Source of the DNA: Jejuia sp047345485
GTDB lineage: Bacteria > Bacteroidota > Bacteroidia > Flavobacteriales > Flavobacteriaceae
DNA: 64,000 nucleotides
Assembly: GCF_047345485.1 (NCBI RefSeq)
Contig: NZ_JBLFEN010000001.1
Coordinates: 124,001-188,000 of the forward strand
Direction: 5' to 3'
The translations under genes were made by a program, and so were the position numbers. The notes below the pieces were generated by a model, which did no database searches, was not told where the DNA came from, and saw only the letters and a list, made by a program, of their open reading frames with translations. Within the stretch, counting starts at the first letter, position 1. Each line of letters begins with the position of its first letter. Of this stretch, positions 63,188 to 64,000 are shown in pieces.

Positions 63188-64000
63188 ATGAGTAGAAATA
63201 CCTTTGTTTGTATTGATGCGCATACTTGCGGAAACCCTGTTAGGGTTATTAAAGAAGGAGGTCCTAATTTAATAGGAAACACCATGAGCGAGAAACGTCA
63301 GCACTTTTTAAAAGAGTTCGATTGGATTCGTAAAGGGTTAATGTTCGAGCCACGTGGACATGATATGATGAGTGGTAGTATTTTATATCCGCCTCACAAT
63401 CCAGAAAATGATTTTGCTATTTTATTTATTGAAACATCGGGTTGTTTACCTATGTGTGGTCATGGTACTATAGGTACGATAACCATAGCCATAGAAGAGG
63501 GTTTGGTAATACCAAAAATCTCAGGTAAAATTAAAATGGAAACACCGGCTGGTTTGGTACATATTGAATATCAGCAAACTGAAAATAAAGTAGATTGGGT
63601 GCGTTTAACAAATGTAAAAAGTTATCTAGCTGCAGAAGGATTAACTATTGATTGCTCTGAATTGGGAACATTAACATTCGATGTTTCTTACGGGGGCAAT
63701 TATTATGCTATTATAGATCCACAAAAAAACTTTTCTGGGCTTCAAGATTTTTCAGCAGGAAAAATTATCCAATATTCTCAAGAATTACGAAAAAGCATAA
63801 ATAATAAATATCCAAACATGTTTATTCATCCGGAAAACGAAACCATCAGAGATGTGTCTCATATGTTATGGACAGGTAAGCCAATTGATGCAACGTCCAC
63901 TGCACGAAATGCAGTGTTTTATGGCGATAAAGCTATAGATAGAAGCCCGTGTGGTACAGGTACATCAGCAGTTATGGCACAACGATATGCAAAAGGCAAA
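63188..64000 (+). CDS. 4-hydroxyproline epimerase (proline racemase family), cut by the window end
   Basis: The first 271 residues of a proline-racemase-family enzyme; the frame is still open at base 64000. Both catalytic cysteines are visible: Cys90 in MCGHG and Cys255 in SPCGTG. A pair of cysteines marks the epimerase and racemase members, not the trans-3-hydroxyproline dehydratases (which have Thr at the second place). The N-terminus DAHTCGNPVRV and RGHDMMSG are typical of trans-4-hydroxy-L-proline 2-epimerase. It starts the pathway whose later steps are encoded just upstream. The D-hydroxyproline oxidase expected between them is not in the window. Confidence 0.9.
   Translation, partial: MSRNTFVCIDAHTCGNPVRVIKEGGPNLIGNTMSEKRQHFLKEFDWIRKGLMFEPRGHDMMSGSILYPPHNPENDFAILFIETSGCLPMCGHGTIGTITIAIEEGLVIPKISGKIKMETPAGLVHIEYQQTENKVDWVRLTNVKSYLAAEGLTIDCSELGTLTFDVSYGGNYYAIIDPQKNFSGLQDFSAGKIIQYSQELRKSINNKYPNMFIHPENETIRDVSHMLWTGKPIDATSTARNAVFYGDKAIDRSPCGTGTSAVMAQRYAKGK

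Noticed and set aside
1..64000. CRISPR arrays, insertion sequences, prophage, tRNA or rRNA genes
   Set aside because: I searched by eye for repeat-spacer patterns, transposases, integrases, phage structural genes and cloverleaf or rRNA sequences and saw none.

Overview
The window is an AT-rich chromosomal segment of a member of the Bacteroidota, most likely the family Flavobacteriaceae. Three things point there: promoters of the form TAnnTTTG (sometimes with TTG 19 bp upstream); gene families typical of the group (DUF4835, DUF6913, BatA, split 5'-nucleotidase, an omega-like subunit after bamD); and many SusC-like or lipoprotein leaders with almost no Shine-Dalgarno sequences. I cannot name the genus. 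There is no prophage, insertion sequence, CRISPR array or tRNA gene. Most of the segment is core genome in tight, often overlapping operons.

Region 1-6.9 kb is the accessory part. The 3' end of a stand-alone adenylation enzyme is followed by a free carrier protein, a one-module C-A-T non-ribosomal peptide synthetase, a small histidine-rich membrane-anchored protein and a TonB-dependent receptor, all on one strand with minimal gaps. Read by eye, the pocket code of the complete adenylation domain is nearly that of the serine-activating EntF domain. The layout suggests that a small peptide is made here and taken up, or used for metal uptake, through the receptor. I regard this as the most interesting system in the window.

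Region 6.9-19.7 kb holds a secreted glutamine cyclotransferase, the 4.5S SRP RNA, an SDR enzyme, a structured RNA candidate, a transaldolase-type aldolase, a DegP/HtrA protease, the dapF-GNAT-mltG-DUF2279 operon, a lysozyme-like protein and the dnaA-phosphatase-methyltransferase operon. Region 19.8-36.9 kb holds housekeeping operons: lipoprotein-ribD-HAD-yigZ; GNAT-prmC-ligA; a 5'-nucleotidase split into two exported proteins; DUF6913-dapA; bamD-omega-coaBC-DUF4835-recN; and fabI.

Region 37-58.5 kb holds GT2-YbbR-coaE, a histidine kinase/response regulator pair with phased GTTAA repeats in front of it, a BatA-led operon that includes a dihydroorotase-like protein without its metal ligands, a second GT2, an M61 peptidase, trmD, a small-protein gene, two thioredoxin-fold lipoproteins (one without redox cysteines), an asymmetric ABC-F ATPase and pheT-PAP2.

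Region 58.8-64 kb ends in an AraC-regulated operon. It encodes a DapA-family deaminase, an aldehyde dehydrogenase and the beginning of a 4-hydroxyproline epimerase, which matches bacterial trans-4-hydroxy-L-proline catabolism to 2-oxoglutarate. Two 17-bp direct repeats spaced 21 bp apart sit directly at its promoter.
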